Assembly: GCF_031143425.1 (NCBI RefSeq)
Contig: NC_090446.1
Coordinates: forward strand, 654,307,717 to 654,371,716
DNA from: Pleurodeles waltl
Lineage: Eukaryota; Chordata; Amphibia; Caudata; Salamandridae
Direction of reading: 5' to 3'
DNA: 64,000 nucleotides
Shown here: in pieces, positions 25,470 to 36,499 of the stretch
How positions within the stretch are numbered: the first letter of the stretch is position 1
Layout of the letters: every line of letters begins with the position of its first letter
Position numbers and translations under genes: made by a program
The notes under the pieces: generated by a model
Database searches by the model: none
Told to the model about the DNA's origin: nothing
What the model saw: only the letters and a program-made list of their open reading frames with translations

Positions 25470-26096
25470 TCCCTATATTAACAAAGCTAGCACAATATAA
25501 ATGTGTCTCAACACCAAATGATATATGTAAATGAACATTAATAGCTGTCCATAACGGCGGAAAAGATGCAATCTATGCAGCATTTGAATAACAATGCATT
25601 CGATAATAACAACGCAAACCACTAAAACTATAATCTGTAATGAGCTAATTGCATACATTAGTCAGCATAACAAGGTCTCAAATTGCATCGTGCAACAAAT
25701 GAATCCTCCTCTAACCTCAAATCAGCATCTGCATGTGGGACTTCATGCAAAAACAATTTAGCAACATTAATTTAGAAAACTCCTAACTAGGGCTCTTATC
25801 AAAAATCAGCAGTTGGTTACCTAAAAGAAACACAATGCAATTATACAATTTCCTTTCATATTTACCAAATTCAATCAGCATTCAAGGAAGTCTTCGTCTC
25901 ACAGGTACCGGATTCCGATCAGCATGGGACAGGGGCAAAGGGGCAGGGTGGACAGGGCAATTTGCCTCACAGCGGCAAGATAAAAGGACAAAACTACTAC
26001 TTTATGCAAAGGGACGAATCAAAGTTAAAGTCTCTAGGGCGAGAATTACTTAAAGTCTCTTTTCTCTCGATTAGAGAAAGTATCAAAGTCTCATTC

Positions 26097-26256
26097 AAAA
26101 TGGCGTCGAACATCAATTGGCATCGTAGAAGATGGCAAAATGACGAAGTCGGCAAGATGGGCCATAATGGCTGCAATGTCTGCAATGTCTAATGTCCTCA
26201 ATGGGTGCAATGGCTAAAATTGGCTAATGGCTGTAATGTCCGATGGGTAATGGCTG
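26097..26256. promoter_or_regulatory. Array of ATGGC / ATGTC motifs in LTR U3 (YY1-like)
   Basis: Six ATGGC and several ATGTC words within 160 bp, including aaaatggcgtc, which fits the YY1 consensus. The same array is at 38365-38524 in the other LTR. YY1 sites are known in several retroviral LTRs; binding here is inference. Confidence 0.35.
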
Positions 26257-26273
26257 CTTTCTTCTTGTGCACC

Positions 26274-26287
26274 GGGTTTAAATAAAC
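26274..26287 (-). promoter_or_regulatory. Possible LTR core promoter (TTTAAA-type)
   Basis: The minus strand reads gtttatttaaaccc just upstream (in element sense) of the ATGGC array. It is the only TATA-like motif I noticed between the array and the U3 start. Weak. Confidence 0.2.
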
Positions 26288-26892
26288 AACAGTTCAAATC
26301 CAGTAGGGTCTTCCATTGGAGGGTTCATAGGTTGGCTTCAAATTGTCCAATCAAAAACAACAATTCACAAGCTTCTACCTAGGCATACATTATCCTTGGA
26401 GTCGGGAACGTAAGTTGCAACATATTTTACCAATTAACTCACTTTCAGAGCTTCCATTGTCTGCACCTGCAGATTGACCTTGGAGCAAAGAAGAAGATGC
26501 CAGGCTGGCACGAAACCTTAAAGATAAGCATGTGAACCGATCTCACTGGAAAAGTACAGCTTCAAGCAAGAATACACGTTTTAGTAGCACATTAGAAAAA
26601 TACGAGCATCTAAACCGTGAGACACGGCAACTAGGCCGAAGCCTCCACTAAAGTTATGCTAAGCTAAAACATTTCAAACAAGCAAATCATGGCACACGTT
26701 TACGGTTATGTCAGATTAGTACAATTCTGATACATCACGTTATATAAAGCACGCTTATAAATGTTGGCGAACTACTCTGAGGGCACATTTGTCCCCGTAC
26801 AATCCTTATTAGTTCGGTTAAAGTCACACTTGATTATTGCAGCACTACGATTATGCGCTAATAAATGTAAAACCTTCATTTCTGCGTCATCA

Positions 26893-26905
26893 ATCCCTCC
26901 TCTGA
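26893..26905 (-). other. Polypurine tract of ERV
   Basis: The minus strand reads agaggagggat immediately before the 3' LTR, the expected plus-strand primer of reverse transcription. Confidence 0.6.
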
Positions 26906-26951
26906 TGACTACTTGTCATCACACAAAACTATTCCCACAAATTTTATTCCA

Positions 26952-28586
26952 TTAAAATTCTGTCAGTTCTCTTTGCCTTTTAGTTCCCCTTGTTCTTGCC
27001 TTGTATTCTTCTGCCATTCTTTTCATCATTTTCTCTTCCTTCCTTCTCTTAATTCTTGCCATTATCATTAGTATTCCCCTCTTTATTCCCCAAATCCCAA
27101 AGATGCAAATTAGTACTATTAGTATTCCCTGTATTATTTTTAATAATATTCCATTCCAAATGCCACCAAGCCAATTTCCCACTGAAGCAATTCCCTTTCC
27201 AACCTTCTCCCAAACTCCTGGTTCTTTCAATTCCTTCAAGTCTGCACTCTCTTTTGTTAGATTTGCAAGCATTGTTTTAATCTTCACACTGTTGTCTGGT
27301 ATATACGTGCAACAGTGACGCGCACCAAGCATTTTGCAAACGCCGCCATCCTTTGCTAAAAGAATGTCTAGGGCAAGCCTGTTTTGAAGAGTCATAGCTC
27401 TCTCTGCTGCAAGTTCAGCATCCATCAGGATGATAGCACCTGAAAACTTTGTCAACATGTTATCCACTATAGTAGACAACTTTCTTATTTTGATGGAATT
27501 CAGCACAACTCCCAATGAAGGAATCATGGCTCCAAATATATCTCCTACCACAGCAGCTGCGGTCTCTCTTTTCTGGATACGATGAGGTCCAGACGTCTTT
27601 GGAATCACCGATAGGTCATCCAGTTGATAAACCTTTGGGAACACTATACCCAAATAACATCTCCCCCACCATCCCTTTGGAAGACGATAATAGGCATTAT
27701 GCCCACAAATGTAATATACACCAGGTATGACAGGGTCAAATCCGTTCAGCATGAATGTCCATTTGGCCTTAAAGATAAACGTATGTTTACATTCACTCGC
27801 TCCCACAAAAATGTTATCATAATAAGATTCACCACGATATATACAAAATTTCCCTACGTGCCAAGCGTCTAAAGCTATTCTCCCTTGTGTTTTTATTGCG
27901 GCAAAAGCATAATTATCTACTGAAGTCCTCTTACTTAGCTCTTTTTCTAATTTCGCATTCATTTGTGCCCTTCTATCATCTGTGCGATCTAAAAAGCTTA
28001 TTTCTACTGCAGTGAGCGAGCATGTAAGGTTCTCCCTATGAGCGTGAGCTGTTTCAAAAGGTTGCATTGGCTCGAAAAATTCCCTCATTATTTTAGCATC
28101 CCAATCTTTAGCAATCTGGCTTAGTTGCGTTATTATAGGAACATATGCAAAGGTAACATCATAATTTGAATAAAAATATTGTATGTTAGTTTGACCATAA
28201 AATCTAGAAGTTACTATACTACATGTAATCCCATATGTAAGAGGCATGTGGTGATAAGTCACCCCTTCCTTTACCGATGTCGGTATCTGTGTACACACAT
28301 AACAATCTTTTGCATCCATAGTCTCAACATATTCTGTTAGTAGGCGATAGAAAACATTATACGAAAGTTCCTTCTTATCATGCAAGTGTCTCTCATCTAA
28401 TTCTAGTCTTTTCAATGCGTTTAGTTCAGTGACAGTAACAGGAGCAGAAGTAGAAGCATCAATTTTCTCATTCTCACCCTTTCCACGTGTTGCAAGCACT
28501 ATTGCCATTATTATTAGTACACATGCAGTTATCAAGCCTATACACGCATATTTACAATATTTCACTCTACTGTTTTGTGTAGCCAT
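26952..28586 (-). CDS. env: ERV envelope glycoprotein (env), 544 aa
   Basis: An uninterrupted frame with ATG at 28586. Order: hydrophobic N-terminal segment ~14-33 (signal or anchor), SU with a CYVC motif at 95-98 and a GWWGRC segment ~306-310, RIQKR furin-like site 336-340, Ala/Val/Ile-rich fusion-peptide-like stretch ~341-364, LQNRLALDILL ~400-410, Cys417 and Cys425/426, membrane anchor ~478-500 and a basic cytoplasmic tail. N-glycosylation motifs include NLT at 186 and 442. SU-TM cleavage with CXXC and C-x(n)-CC is the gamma-type covalently linked design; here the spacing is seven residues rather than the usual six. SU (~335 aa) is compact. Expressed presumably from a spliced RNA. No internal stop is seen; functional status unknown. 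Confidence 0.85.
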   Translation of the reverse strand: MATQNSRVKYCKYACIGLITACVLIIMAIVLATRGKGENEKIDASTSAPVTVTELNALKRLELDERHLHDKKELSYNVFYRLLTEYVETMDAKDCYVCTQIPTSVKEGVTYHHMPLTYGITCSIVTSRFYGQTNIQYFYSNYDVTFAYVPIITQLSQIAKDWDAKIMREFFEPMQPFETAHAHRENLTCSLTAVEISFLDRTDDRRAQMNAKLEKELSKRTSVDNYAFAAIKTQGRIALDAWHVGKFCIYRGESYYDNIFVGASECKHTFIFKAKWTFMLNGFDPVIPGVYYICGHNAYYRLPKGWWGRCYLGIVFPKVYQLDDLSVIPKTSGPHRIQKRETAAAVVGDIFGAMIPSLGVVLNSIKIRKLSTIVDNMLTKFSGAIILMDAELAAERAMTLQNRLALDILLAKDGGVCKMLGARHCCTYIPDNSVKIKTMLANLTKESADLKELKEPGVWEKVGKGIASVGNWLGGIWNGILLKIIQGILIVLICIFGIWGIKRGILMIMARIKRRKEEKMMKRMAEEYKARTRGTKRQRELTEF

Positions 28587-28912
28587 GATCTGTATAGAAT
28601 CAGAGAGCTAGAAGCACCTATAAAGAAAACGATTTAGCAATTTGTTACAAAGCTGAACGAGCGCAATGTTCACACAGTTTTCTTCAGCAGCCCAGTCACT
28701 TATCGGTTAGCAGCATTTGTCTCAATTCGGCAATAACTCAGTCTTTTTTTTTTTTTTTTTTTCAAAGTTAGCAACGTTGTCTCAAATCGGGTTTAAGAGT
28801 CAATCAGGTTATCAAAGTCTTATCAAGTTAGCAAATGTCTCATCCGGTTTAGCAATGTCTCAGCTGGTTGTATCACGTTAGATTATAGCAAGCAATGTCA
28901 TTTATCACCCTT
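28587..28912 (-). other. Gap between integrase ORF and env
   Basis: Non-coding 326 bp with a ~22-nt T run (A on the sense strand) at about 28743-28764 and repeated tatca/gttagcaa phrases. It probably holds the env splice acceptor. Confidence 0.5.
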
Positions 28913-31207
28913 TCAATCAATAGTGTCCATAAAACTTTTCTTTTCTATTGGTATCTCTTCTTCTTCGTTCTCGAGGCTAAGAGATACAAATTCGTCAGTC
29001 CAATCGTCTTTGACTACATATGCCCATTCTGGACCGGAATATCTCCTGTTTGGTATCCTTTTCCTTTTCAATTTTGCATCTCTCTTTGATTCTGCCTCAC
29101 TGGTACTTTCCTCTTTGGCCAAGTCTTTTTCTTCACTTGATGTTGGTACCACGATAGACACTTCCTTTCTTTTCTCTTTCACTCTTGGCCTTTCACTGTC
29201 GTTCAACTTTTCTCTAGTTCTTAGTTTTACTGGTGATATACTTGGTTTTCTCTTTGCACTGTGTCCACTTGATGGACCTGCGATCTCTTCTGAGGAAGTT
29301 TGAACAGTTTCGTTCTGTTCTGCCTTGTCCCCTCCTTCTAGGGAGTGAATCAGGTTTTCTTTTTCTTTTTCTGTACCGTCTGCTTCTGGGAAAGCCCTCC
29401 TCTGATCAGGCTCTCCTGTTTCTTCACCTCTTTCGAGCCCTTTGTCACCGTTACTTTCTTCAGGCTCTTTGTTACCTTCAGCTGCTTCAGGCTCTTTGCT
29501 ACCCTCAGCTGCTTCAGGCTCTTTGCTACCCTCAGCTGCTTCAGGCTCTTTGTCACCTTCAGCTGCTTCAGGCTCTTTGTCACCTTCAGCTGCTTCGTCG
29601 CTGTCTGAAGTTTCTCCTTGGTCTTCCCCAAGTAAATCGGTTGTTTCGTCCTCAGAGAATATTTCTCTCTCTTCTATTTCTGCCTGTTCGCTTCTGGTTC
29701 TGTTTTGCTCTGTCTCAGCGCTCGGCACTTTGTTATCAGGTACTGGCAGTTTCAGCGCTTCAACTTCCTCATCTGTGGGACACAACACCTTTGTGTGACT
29801 GGCGTGAATCCAGTTGGGAACTCCCGCACACTTCACAGCGGTAGTGGTCGTCAGGATCACTTGGAAAGGGCCTTTCCAACGGGGTTCCAGACACGACTTC
29901 CTCACATGCTTCTTTATCACGACCCAGTCACCTGCTTTCAGTGTGTGTCCTGGACCTTGGATCGGTGGCAAGGTGGTTGCTTCCACCTGGTGAGAGAAAG
30001 AGCGAACCACGTCAGCCAGACCTTTGCAGTAGTCTAACACCATATCATCTGTAATATTCAAAAGCGCGTTTGCGGGAACTGCAGGAAGTCTCATGGCCCT
30101 GCCCATGAGAATTTCGTGCAGGGACAATCCAGTCTTTCTGTCAGGGGTGTTTCTCATTGACATTAACACCAAAGGCAATGCGTCAGGCCATTTCAAATTT
30201 GTCGATGCACATATTTTCGCCATTCTTGATTTCAGTGTACCATTCATCTGTTCCACCAGTCCTGAGGCCTCTGGGCGATAGCTACAATGCAGTTTTTGCT
30301 CAATGTTCAGCGCTGCGCAAAGTAACTTTATCACCTCGTTATTGAAGTGACTTCCTCTATCTGATTCTAAAGAGATCGGGAATCCGAAACGTGGTATCAA
30401 ATCCCTCAACAATAGTTTTGCAACTGTAAGGCTGTCATTTCTACGTGTGGGGTATGCTTCAATCCAGTGACTAAAAATGCACACAATCACCAACACATAC
30501 TTCAGACCTCCATGCACAGGCATCTCAATAAAGTCCATCTGCATTCTGCTGAACGGGCCTCCCGCCCTGCCAATGTGGCTCACGTTCACAACCGTTCCCT
30601 TTCCTGGGTTCATCTGCTGACAAATGACACAACGATGGCAAATTGCTTCTGCAACTTGACGGAATCTGGGGTTAAACCAATCAGTTTTGAACAATCTTAT
30701 CATGGCATCTCTCCCTAGGTGAGCCTGCCCATGATAGAACCGCGCTAGCTGCGATAAGAGACTATTTGGTAAAACAAATTTTCCTTCATTTGAAACCCAT
30801 AACTCATCTGGTCTCCTTGTACATTGTGACTTAATCCAGGAAACTCTTTCATCCTCCCTGACGCTATTCTGTAATGCTTTTAGTTCATCCATTGTATCCA
30901 CGACCTTCAAGGCAAATGCTTCAGCTGGTTCGAGTTCTGGTTCACTTATCAAATTCCATTCATCCCTGAGCAATATACAGTTCAAGGCACAAAATCTTGC
31001 GACTTGATCCGCATATGCATTTCCCAGGGAAACATAGTCCTGTCCGTTTGTATGAGCACTACACTTTAACACTGCAATTTCGGCTGGCATCTGAATGGCG
31101 TGTAACAATTCCCTTATTCTCTCCCCGTTTTTCACTGGGGACCCTGAAGAGGTCAGGAAACCTCTCTGTGACCATAGTTGCCCAAAGTCGTGCACAATTC
31201 CAAACCC
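28913..31207 (-). pseudogene. pol: ERV pol, 3' part: RNase H C-terminus and integrase with acidic tail
   Basis: In frame with the upstream gag-pro-pol but separated from it by one TAA at 31208-31210. Numbering from 31195 (a GTG, not a real start): residues 1-70 complete the RNase H fold. The integrase zinc region has H155, H159, C186 and C189; the catalytic triad is D221, D279 and E315 (35 residues between the last two). A WKGPFQV segment lies at ~440-446. Residues ~480-760 are an acidic Glu/Lys-rich extension with 10-residue repeats (~535-580) and a basic KRKRIPNRR patch at ~710-718. Integrase is otherwise intact. The extension is unusual for class I ERVs and could be a fused accessory sequence. 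Without readthrough the integrase would not be made as part of Gag-Pol. Confidence 0.85.
29455..29600 (-). repeat. 30-bp minisatellite in the integrase tail
   Basis: About five units encoding EPEAAEGSK-type decapeptides, with almost identical codons, near residues 535-580 of the integrase ORF. Confidence 0.85.
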
Positions 31208-34200
31208 TTACTGACTATCAGTGTAAATGGTAACCTTCATCAATGTAGACAGTTGGCATGCTCTTGTAAGGGCTACAAGCTCTGCTACTTGTGCGGAATA
31301 GACTCCTTGGAGCCAGGATGCTTCCAAGACACCTGTTACAGTACATACAGCATATCCTGCTTTCAATATTCCCAATGCATCTCTTAAACATGACCCATCA
31401 ACAAAAACAATTTGGTCATTTTCATCAAGCTTAGTATCCTTAATGTCAGGTCGGGGTTTTGTGCAAAATTCAGTCACCTGAAGGCAGTCGTGCTCGACGT
31501 CTTCAACGTTCTCAATTTCAGCATTTTCACCGGGAAGCAAGGTTGCTGGATTCAACGTAGTGCACCTTTTCAGCTGCACATTCGGTGAGCCCAGAATTAT
31601 TGTTTCATACCTTGTGAGTCTTGCTCCAGTCATGTGTTGCGTTCGGGAGCGGGTCAAAAGTATCTCAACTGAGTGAGGGACCATGACTGTTAATGGGTGT
31701 CCCATCAGTATTCCTTCACTCTGAGTGAGGCTGATACCAACTGCTGCTACGGCGCGCAAACACCCTGGCAGTGCTGCTGCAACCGGATCCAAAGTAGCTG
31801 AAAAATACGCTACTGGTCTGTTTATGCCACCATGGGCTTGGGTCAAGACAGACAAAGAACATGCATCACGTTCATGACAAAACAATGTGAAAGGCTTTGT
31901 GTAGTCAGGCATACCTAAAGCTGGAGCCCTGCACATGCATTCTTTCAATTCAATAAAAGCATCCATCTCATCTCCTTTCAGCTCAATTTCATCCAAGGCA
32001 TCCTTCTGGGTCAGTTTCAGTAAAGGCTTTGCTAGAGTTGAAAAGTTGGGAATCCACTGGCGACAGTAGCTCACCATCCCCAAAAACTTCCTCACCTCCC
32101 TCCTCGTCTTTGGTGGACTCATTTGAAGTACACTTGTTATTCTTTCCTTCATTATTCTCCGTGACCCTTTCTCTATTTGATGACCCAAGTATTTTACTTT
32201 CTTCTGACAGAACTGCAACTTTGAAGGAGACACCTTGTGTCCATTCCTTCCCAAATGGTTCAGTAGAGCAATGGTGTCGGCTGTGCAGCCACTTTCTGTC
32301 TTAGATGCAATCAGTAAGTCATTGATGTACTGTACTAGGGTTGACTCGAATGGCAATTCTAACGCTTCCAAGTCTTTCTTTAGAATCTGATTGAAAATTG
32401 ACGGTGACTCCGAAAACCCTTGAGGAATTCGACACCAACTGTAAACTCTGTCTAAGAATTTGAAACAAAAGAGAAATTGGCTGTCCTCATGAAGAGGCAC
32501 CGAAAAGAATGCTTGTGACAAGTCAATGACTGAGAACCACTCGGCATCGCAAGGGACTTGAAACATTATCACAGCTGGATTCGGTACTACAGGGCAGCAT
32601 TTAATTATGATGTCATTTATTTTCCTCAAGTCCTGCACTATTCGGACCTTTCCACTCGGCTTTATTAGTCCCATGATTGGTGAATTACATGGACTGCTTA
32701 ACACTTCTTTCAGTACTCCCTGTTTTACAAACTCGTCAATGAGTTGGGCGACTTTCATGAGGGTGTCTTGTGCCATGTGGTATTGTGGGGTCTGGGGAAA
32801 GGTTACATTGGGTTTTACGGTCACTTTCACTGGTTCCACTCCTTTCATCAATCCCACCTCTTTTCCTGTCATATCCCACACTTCCTTTCCGACTGTTTCC
32901 CGTAATTCAGCTGGAATATCTTCTTCAGTTATCATCGGAAAAAGGTTAATCAGAGGATATTCTTCATCGACAGTTTCCATCTCCTCCCCTTCTACACTGT
33001 CCTCTTCTTCCCCATCACTGCTCGTCTGAATTCTAATTCCATCGTTCGAACACATAATCGAACATCCCAATTTGCACAACAGGTCTCTCCCTAACAGTGC
33101 TATCGGGCTTGAGTCACATACCACAAATTTATGTGACCCTTGATAGTTACCAATTCTGACTGGTACTGGATCTGTGATTGGGTTCGTCAGGTGCCTGTTT
33201 GCTACTCCCACTACTTGAACTGTTCTCCCTGAGAGTGGCAAATTTGGTACTTCAATGCTCCTAACAGTTGAACGTGTGGCTCCTGTGTCAACCAGGAATG
33301 AAACACTATGACCCATAACTCTTCCCTCCACATATGGACCCTTTTGATCAACTTCCAAGGATGCTGCAAGCACACAATTTCCCTCCTCATCTGAACTTTC
33401 ACTCTCCCATACATTGTTTATTCCATTCTCACTGTGTAATGGGAACTGTTGTACGGTGCCATTTGTATTCATCACCTGACCCGAGACCTGTGGAGGAACC
33501 ATCACTTGCTGCTGACTCACTGGTGCCAAAGGTATTTGCATTTGCTGATTAGGTACCATGGGAAACTGCTGTTGCATTGGCTGCATTTGTGTCATCTGCA
33601 TACGGGGCATCTGCATCTGCTGCGGCTGCATGGGCTGTAATCCCTGCAGCTGATTTATGGTCTGAAAATTTGGGTTTGGACCTCTCATTTTCGGTCCCCT
33701 CATTGTCTGGGATGCATTGACATCATTGTTTTGCTGACCAACACCTGCACCTTCCTGCACCACCATCGGGCACTCGCGTTTCCAATGTCCGACGATTCCG
33801 CGCACGTGACACGGCATCACCCTTTTCATTGCCTGCACACCATTCGGAATTACAACAGTGTTCAAATCCGGACCACTACACCCAAAGCCTCCTCTGCCTC
33901 TGCCTCTCGCCTGTGGCTGAAACACCATATTTCCCTGCGGCTGCGGCTGCGGTATCTGCTGTTGAAACCCTTGCAACCCTTGCAGACCTGTCTGAGCCGC
34001 TTTAAGTTGCATCATCATCACTTTCTCCTTCAACCTTTTCTGTTTCACTTCAATTTCGTCGCTACAGTATTTCGCGTAATTCAACACCTCATCAATAGGT
34101 TTCGACTGCCAACAAATCAAATGCGTCTTTATCATCTGACTTATCTCTGGTCTCAGCCCTTCCACAAATCTAAACACAAAATGAAGCATGTCCTTCGCCT

Positions 34201-36499
34201 CTATTGTTTCCGTGCCACTGTAGTTCTTGAACGCCTTCAACAACCTCTCATAGTAACCATGAATCGACTCTTTAGCCTCTTGGGCAGTTCGATCAATCTT
34301 CTGCCAATCCACATTTTTCGCGGCAACCTTCGTCTTCAAATGCTCAATCACCTTATAGTACAAGCTCATCACCATAGGTGACGGTGCACCCGTATCCCTG
34401 TCTCTTTCTGGTTCACTTGTCGGCCAACCTACAGCCCTTTTGCAGTCTTCCCACAAATCTGCCGGAACCACAATCTCAAAGAGGGTGTTCAGGTCTTCCC
34501 AAAGACATTTTGCAAGCTTCACAAACCTATCAGTCTGTTGATACCATTCAATCGGTTTCTCTCTCAGTTTGGGAAAATCATCCGTAAAAGACTGAATGTC
34601 GCTTCTGTGCCACGGTACATGTATTAATTTTCCCCCTGCTGTCTCCCTCATTGGTAACATGGTTATTGCATTACTACTCTGCGGTCTTTTCTCGTTGTGC
34701 TCTGGGACACTGTCTTTCCTCTTTTCCTTTTTCTTTACCCATCTGCTTTCCCATTTGTCTAAGCACCTCCACACTTGTGCACTCTGCAGCAATTCTCTAA
34801 GGTGCGTTTTCATGCCTGCTGACCTCATGTGTTCAAAGTCTGTGGTCCCGAAATCCAATCTATAGCTCCTGCTCAAGTGTTTTGTCTTGTCTATCTCAAC
34901 CCCGTTTTTGTCAGCTATTTCTTGCAACCTTCTATGTACCTTGTTCACTTCTCTCGTAATCCTAGGACATAGATACCTCAGCTCTTCTTCCGAGTAGGAC
35001 TCTAACCTATTCAAACCCATAGTCCCTTCCACCAATTCTTCTGCTTCCATGTTCAACCTGACCCTATTCAGATAGTCTTCTCCCTTCCCACTGGCTGAGC
35101 TTTGTGTGGAATTCAGACTGTTGAACCACTGTGTCAGCTGTTGCGCATTCAACCCCATCAGTGTAGCATTCATATCGACTGCCATTGATGGTTGCAGCAA
35201 CTTTTCAGTGCTCGATGATAGCGGTATCATCAGTGGGGGACTCAACCTCACCACTGTTGACTGAGCACATATGGGACTAAACTCCATCAAGGACCCAGAT
35301 CCAGTTGGCAGAGCCGCTATCGGAGTTGTCTCTGGAGTGTTTTGTATGCACCTCCTTTCCATCCCACTCTGCACCATTGATCCTTGACCGCTCATACCTG
35401 AGTTAGGCTGAATGTACAAAGGTACCGGTGGACCTGCAGTAATGGGTAGGGATATCGCATCTGCGTTCTGTCCATTCCCCATGTTCTGAGGCATGTTCAT
35501 TCCCACACTATGGGTCATCATTGCCGGCATGCCCGTCTGACTCCCCGTCATCTGAGCATGTGCGGTTCCCCCCTGCATCTGCTTTTGAGGCATCAAAAAC
35601 TGGGTTGATTCAGCTTGTGTCAATGTTGGGTTACGACCATTCTGTACTCCCATTACGGTTGGATCTAGAATCATTCCTGTACTGTTGTCACTGCTGTAGT
35701 ACCTTGGGACCTGCGGCTGATAATTTTCTGCTGTTTTCAATATAGGCACATCTGGATATATTCTCCTAACCTGCGGTATCTGCGGGGTGAACAGTAAACT
35801 CGGGTCCTTAGATCCCAATGGCGTTTCTGAACTCGGAGTTCCATTATTCTGTACCGGTGCCGGAGGGGCAGAACTGGTACTCGGACCTTGTCCACTCTCT
35901 GCATAAGGTGGTGGACGGTCGTTCAGCAATTGCATGATTAACTCCTCATCCTCTAACTCCTCTTCTCTCCTTAACTTTTCCTCGTCCACTCTATCTTTGG
36001 AACACCTCCTGTTTGTCTTACAGGTAGCTTTCTTGCCTGTCGCCTCTTCTTCCTTAGCAATTGCGGGAAACAATTTTATCCCCTGCAATATATCTGACCT
36101 CCACACCTTCTGTGCATTATCCCACCTAGCGTCCGCTAGTGTCTTTTCTACCTTTCTTATCCTGGTCTCGAACTTCTTTTGCTGTTGCTGTCTAGCCATT
36201 AGTTCCCAAATCGCTAGAGCCTCAAACTGTGCTGGCCTTGGAGGTACCTTCATGTCGTACATCGCGAATCTCAAATTCTCTAGGATCCTTATATTGAATG
36301 TCCCATGGATCGGGAACGCTACGCTCCCATGTTTCTCTGTCAGCTTGTGCCATTGCTTTAGCCAAAGGCACGGAGCTACCCCCTTTTCCTCCATTACAAT
36401 GTAAGCTGGTGTACCTTCGGGTGGCGTCTCCTCTCCTACGCTCGCTTTAATGTAAGACTCCCCCTTCATCGCACTCTTGAATGCTTTAAAAAATTTCAT
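31208..36499 (-). pseudogene. gag-pol: ERV gag-pro-pol (to RNase H), ends at premature stop
   Basis: The frame is open from 36535, but the plausible start is the ATG at 36499 (MKFFKAFKS). No N-terminal Gly for myristoylation. Gag runs to about residue 900. Its single zinc knuckle at 33771-33814 reads CHVRGIVGHWKREC, with Arg at the second Cys position. A Gln/Met/Pro-rich stretch follows. Protease has DTGATRS (~33270-33290) and LLGRDLL. RT has the VRIVQDLR, IPQGFSESP and Y-x-D-D regions; the last reads YIND (32318-32329), Asn at the first catalytic Asp. RNase H starts with FVDGSC and breaks at TAA 31208-31210. Gag and pol are continuous with no intervening stop or frameshift, unlike the usual readthrough arrangement. 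Three lesions mark this copy as non-autonomous. Confidence 0.9.

Larger units (their letters stand above)
25223..26892 (-). mobile_element. ERV 3' LTR (1670 bp)
   Basis: Nearly identical to 37491-39160 at a constant offset of 12268 with no indels. Minus-strand start TGATGACGCAGAAATG, end CGCTCTATCA. It is 3' by element orientation because env precedes it. Confidence 0.95.

Noticed and set aside
29233..29844. 203-codon + strand frame with Leu/Cys repeats
   Set aside because: Antisense shadow of the acidic decapeptide repeats of the ERV integrase.
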